Shown piece after piece: positions 61,908 through 64,000 of a stretch of DNA of 64,000 nt (position 1 is the first letter of the stretch; each line of letters starts with the position of its first letter). A program made the translations under genes and the position numbers. Source of the DNA: Luminiphilus sp051201685 (GTDB taxonomy: Bacteria; Pseudomonadota; Gammaproteobacteria; Pseudomonadales; Halieaceae). The stretch spans positions 434,001 to 498,000 of the forward strand of contig NZ_CP179213.1 of assembly GCF_051201685.1 (NCBI RefSeq), written 5' to 3'. The notes under the pieces were generated by a model. It did no database searches and was not told where the DNA came from. It saw only the letters and a list, made by a program, of their open reading frames with translations.

Positions 61908-63617
61908 TTATTTTGAGACTGGATAAGATTGCCCCGCAAATACGGTCCCGATCACCTTAATGTCTCTCAATTTCTCATCAGGCACTGTCATTGGATCCTC
62001 GTCGAGCACCGTAAAATCAGCGATTTTTCCGGCACGGATTGAGCCCAAATCGTCCTCCATCCCTAAAATCCAGGCCGCATCAATAGTGACGCCGCGCAAG
62101 GCCTGAGCTCTTGAGAGGGCCTCACTGGCAATCCCCGGTGTGCCACCGATGGTTTCCCTGGCGCTTGCGGCCCAGATGAGCGTTAGCGGCGATAGGGGCG
62201 CCATAGGGCTGTCGGAGTGCAGCCCCGTGGGGATTCCTGCCCGCTCTAAACTTCCCAGCCTGACCATTTGCCCGGCCCGATCTTTGCCTAGCCAGTTCTC
62301 TGCGTACAACTCCGACAAAATGTAGTGGTAATAGGGGTTCGCAGAAACCAGCGCTCCCAGAGTTTTAAGCTGCCGCGTTTGGTCCTCTGTGCTGTAGGCA
62401 AAATGTTCGAGGGTCATGCGGTGGTCAGAGCGCGGCGATTCTCTCAGCAGGGTTTCCAATAAATCAATAAACCAGCCCGCCGCTGCATCGCCATTGGCAT
62501 GGGCGTGTAATTGAAACCCGGCATCCCAAAAGGTCCGGGCATAGTCGTGGGTAGCCTTTCTAGGCGCCATCCAAACGCCTTCATGGCCATCGAGGTAGCC
62601 CGGCGCTCCGAACTGACTTAGACCGCTGAAGATGGCGCCGTCCAGCATGAGTTTGAAATGATTGCCGACCGTGACTCGACCAGAACTGCTCGCTTGCCAG
62701 CTTTTTACCTCGGCCAGTGCGGCTTCCGGCGGCACTTGCCGCGCCATGAAGTCTAGGATGATTGGAGTCAGGATGATGCGCGAGGGTACCGGATAGGCTT
62801 CAGCGACGGCGCGTATACCGTTTATTTCGCGTATGGGATCGCCGAAAACACCGGTCCCCATATCTAGCGCGGTGGTGACACCGCTTTGATGCATCATTTC
62901 GAGAAAATTTTGCATGCCCTTACTAAAGCGAGCGGGTTCGAAGAGAAAGCTTAATTTACCGACCACAGCTTTTAGGCCGCCCTCATAGAAGTGTCCTTTG
63001 TCCCAGTTGGCTTCAGGTGTTAACGCCGCATCCTCTGGAGTGACCCCCAGCATGTCCCAGGCCGCATCGTTACCAATAATTTCATGGAACGACCGGTGCC
63101 AAATCATCACGGGTTGGTCACCAAACCACGTATTTAAATCATCGCGCCAAACCTCGCCGTGCCACAGGGGGTGATAGCCCCAGGCGATAAAAGGTGTGCT
63201 GGGATCGTTATGCTGAGCAGCCAGTGCTTGGAGTCGATTTTTGTAAGCTTTTGGTGTGGTTGCGCCCGGGAACTCTCCCGTTGGCAGCGTCCAGTCATCA
63301 GGCGCTAAAAAGGGGAACTGCGTCAGAATGGCGGGTAAGGTCGGGTGTACATGGGGGTCAATGAATCCGGGGACGAGTATGCGACCTTCAAACCGACGGT
63401 CAATTTTCCCGCCGCGGATACGCAGGACGGGCTCCATGTCGTCGAGGGTGCCTACCGCCACAATGCGCCCGTCTTGCACGGCGACTGCAGTGGCCTCAGG
63501 CAATGCGGGCTCCATGGTGCGTATTAACGCCGCGGTGTAAATCGTGACTTCGGCTTGTACTGTGGTGAGCCAAAAACCGAGGATCAAACATAGCACTGTG
63601 CGCGATAAGGCTTTCAT
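61908..63617 (-). CDS. Secreted amidohydrolase family protein (YtcJ/Amidohydro_3 type)
   Basis: The 569-residue protein has a signal peptide (LCLILGFWLTTVQA cleaved near QAE) and the TIM-barrel metal-dependent hydrolase fold with PGFIDPHVHPTLPAI (HxH), VGNHFKLMLDGAIFSG, LHAHANGDAAAGWFIDLLE, and the late metal region GLHSDSPMAPLSPLTL with the conserved Asp. Members act on varied amides and related bonds; the substrate is unknown. It is 38 bp after the partial M48-like gene on the same strand and may be in one operon with it. Confidence 0.88.
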   Translation of the reverse strand: MKALSRTVLCLILGFWLTTVQAEVTIYTAALIRTMEPALPEATAVAVQDGRIVAVGTLDDMEPVLRIRGGKIDRRFEGRILVPGFIDPHVHPTLPAILTQFPFLAPDDWTLPTGEFPGATTPKAYKNRLQALAAQHNDPSTPFIAWGYHPLWHGEVWRDDLNTWFGDQPVMIWHRSFHEIIGNDAAWDMLGVTPEDAALTPEANWDKGHFYEGGLKAVVGKLSFLFEPARFSKGMQNFLEMMHQSGVTTALDMGTGVFGDPIREINGIRAVAEAYPVPSRIILTPIILDFMARQVPPEAALAEVKSWQASSSGRVTVGNHFKLMLDGAIFSGLSQFGAPGYLDGHEGVWMAPRKATHDYARTFWDAGFQLHAHANGDAAAGWFIDLLETLLRESPRSDHRMTLEHFAYSTEDQTRQLKTLGALVSANPYYHYILSELYAENWLGKDRAGQMVRLGSLERAGIPTGLHSDSPMAPLSPLTLIWAASARETIGGTPGIASEALSRAQALRGVTIDAAWILGMEDDLGSIRAGKIADFTVLDEDPMTVPDEKLRDIKVIGTVFAGQSYPVSK

Positions 63618-63655
63618 AGTGTTCTCAAACCGGTAACAAGTGTTGAGAGTCTCCC

Positions 63656-64000
63656 TCAGCGAATGGTTTTAATCCAGTCGCCAATGCGGGGTTCGCCCAC
63701 GGGGTAATAGCCGTTAATCAGTCGCAGCTGATCCTCGGCATCAGGGACGCGGGCGCCGGATGCGAGGCTTTTGAGCGTGGCACCCCGGGGTACCTGAACA
63801 TAGTGCAGCGTGCGGCTGGGGCCCTTTGCTTTCTCTTTGGGCAGTAAGGGTCGAAAACTCTCAATAATGACCAAGGCATCCGCGTCACTGCCTGTACCCT
63901 CAAAAAGAAAGCGGTACTTATGATCGAGCACGGCTAAACGCTTCGCACTTGCTCCGGCTGTTGCTATTGCGGTGCCGCCCTTGAGGCCAAATTGCTCAAG
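63656..64000 (-). CDS. C-terminal part of a probable M48-family metalloprotease (partial)
   Basis: The open frame runs through the window edge; 114 codons are visible, in frame from the last base with GGTAIATAGASAKR upstream of the internal GTG at 63931. The C-terminus LRLINGYYPVGEPRIGDWIK and RTLHYVQVPRGATLKSLA resemble the C-terminal LysM-like end of BepA/YfgC-type M48 proteases that work on outer-membrane proteins. The catalytic HEXXH lies outside the window, so the family call is moderate. Confidence 0.55.
   Translation of the reverse strand, partial: LEQFGLKGGTAIATAGASAKRLAVLDHKYRFLFEGTGSDADALVIIESFRPLLPKEKAKGPSRTLHYVQVPRGATLKSLASGARVPDAEDQLRLINGYYPVGEPRIGDWIKTIR

Noticed and set aside
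1..64000. tRNA or rRNA genes, CRISPR arrays and insertion sequences
   Set aside because: I saw no cloverleaf-like segment, regularly spaced repeats or transposase; this was by eye and a tRNA scan could overturn it.

Overview
The window looks like chromosome of a free-living, probably marine gammaproteobacterium of the Pseudomonas/Cellvibrionales branch. Supporting this are Pseudomonas-like gene runs (trpG-trpD-trpC-crp/vfr-osmC-coq7; argC-DUF6776-bactofilin-erpA-anmK-M23 peptidase-tyrS; aroQ-accB-accC-prmA beside dusB-fis-purH-purD), the AmgK/MurU peptidoglycan-recycling route, and a Planctomycete-style cytochrome/DUF1501 pair as seen in some marine gammaproteobacteria. Base composition by eye is slightly above 50% GC. 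No rRNA, tRNA, CRISPR array, insertion sequence or integrase was seen.

Layout. 1-7.4 kb is the edge of a surface-polysaccharide region: a Wzz-like chain-length protein, about 800 bp without a convincing gene, a 1207-residue sulfotransferase/coiled-coil/GT2/GT4 fusion, and an unknown membrane protein. 7.5-9.3 kb is amgK-murU. 9.6-20.0 kb is the most unusual part: two tandem copies of a two-gene cassette, each a large exported CxxCH protein (PSCyt/DUF1549/DUF1553-like) followed by a Tat-exported DUF1501 protein. Each large protein carries two copies of a cysteine-framed module (C, DEENS, GWC), so there are four copies in 7 kb. 20.2-28.0 kb is rpe-trpE and trpGDC, split by three glycosyltransferase/methyltransferase genes. 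28.2-34.5 kb is crp/vfr, osmC, coq7, purD, purH, fis and dusB. 34.8-38.0 kb is aroQ-accB-accC-prmA. 38.2-43.7 kb holds a DUF2333 protein, a copper chaperone, DsbD, a pentapeptide protein, a PfkB kinase and a Nudix hydrolase. 43.7-47.2 kb holds an NTR/TIMP-like secreted protein and hemB, hemL and hemJ. 47.3-55.1 kb is argC to nagZ. 55.3-64 kb holds a Kazal-like lipoprotein, a dicarboxylate/glutamate symporter, a metallo-beta-lactamase-fold hydrolase, an unknown protein, an OYE-family oxidoreductase, deaD, a secreted amidohydrolase and the end of a probable M48 protease.

How the genes fit together. Four genes (amgK, murU, anmK, nagZ) belong to one cell-wall recycling route that bypasses de novo UDP-MurNAc synthesis. 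Heme synthesis (hemB, hemL, hemJ), DsbD thiol reduction and the copper chaperone would support exported cytochromes such as the two large CxxCH proteins, although that link is inferred. The tandem cassette, with its repeated module and repeat-bearing upstream regions, is the best candidate here for an undescribed system. A working guess is periplasmic or surface processing of a polysaccharide, with the module as a binding domain.
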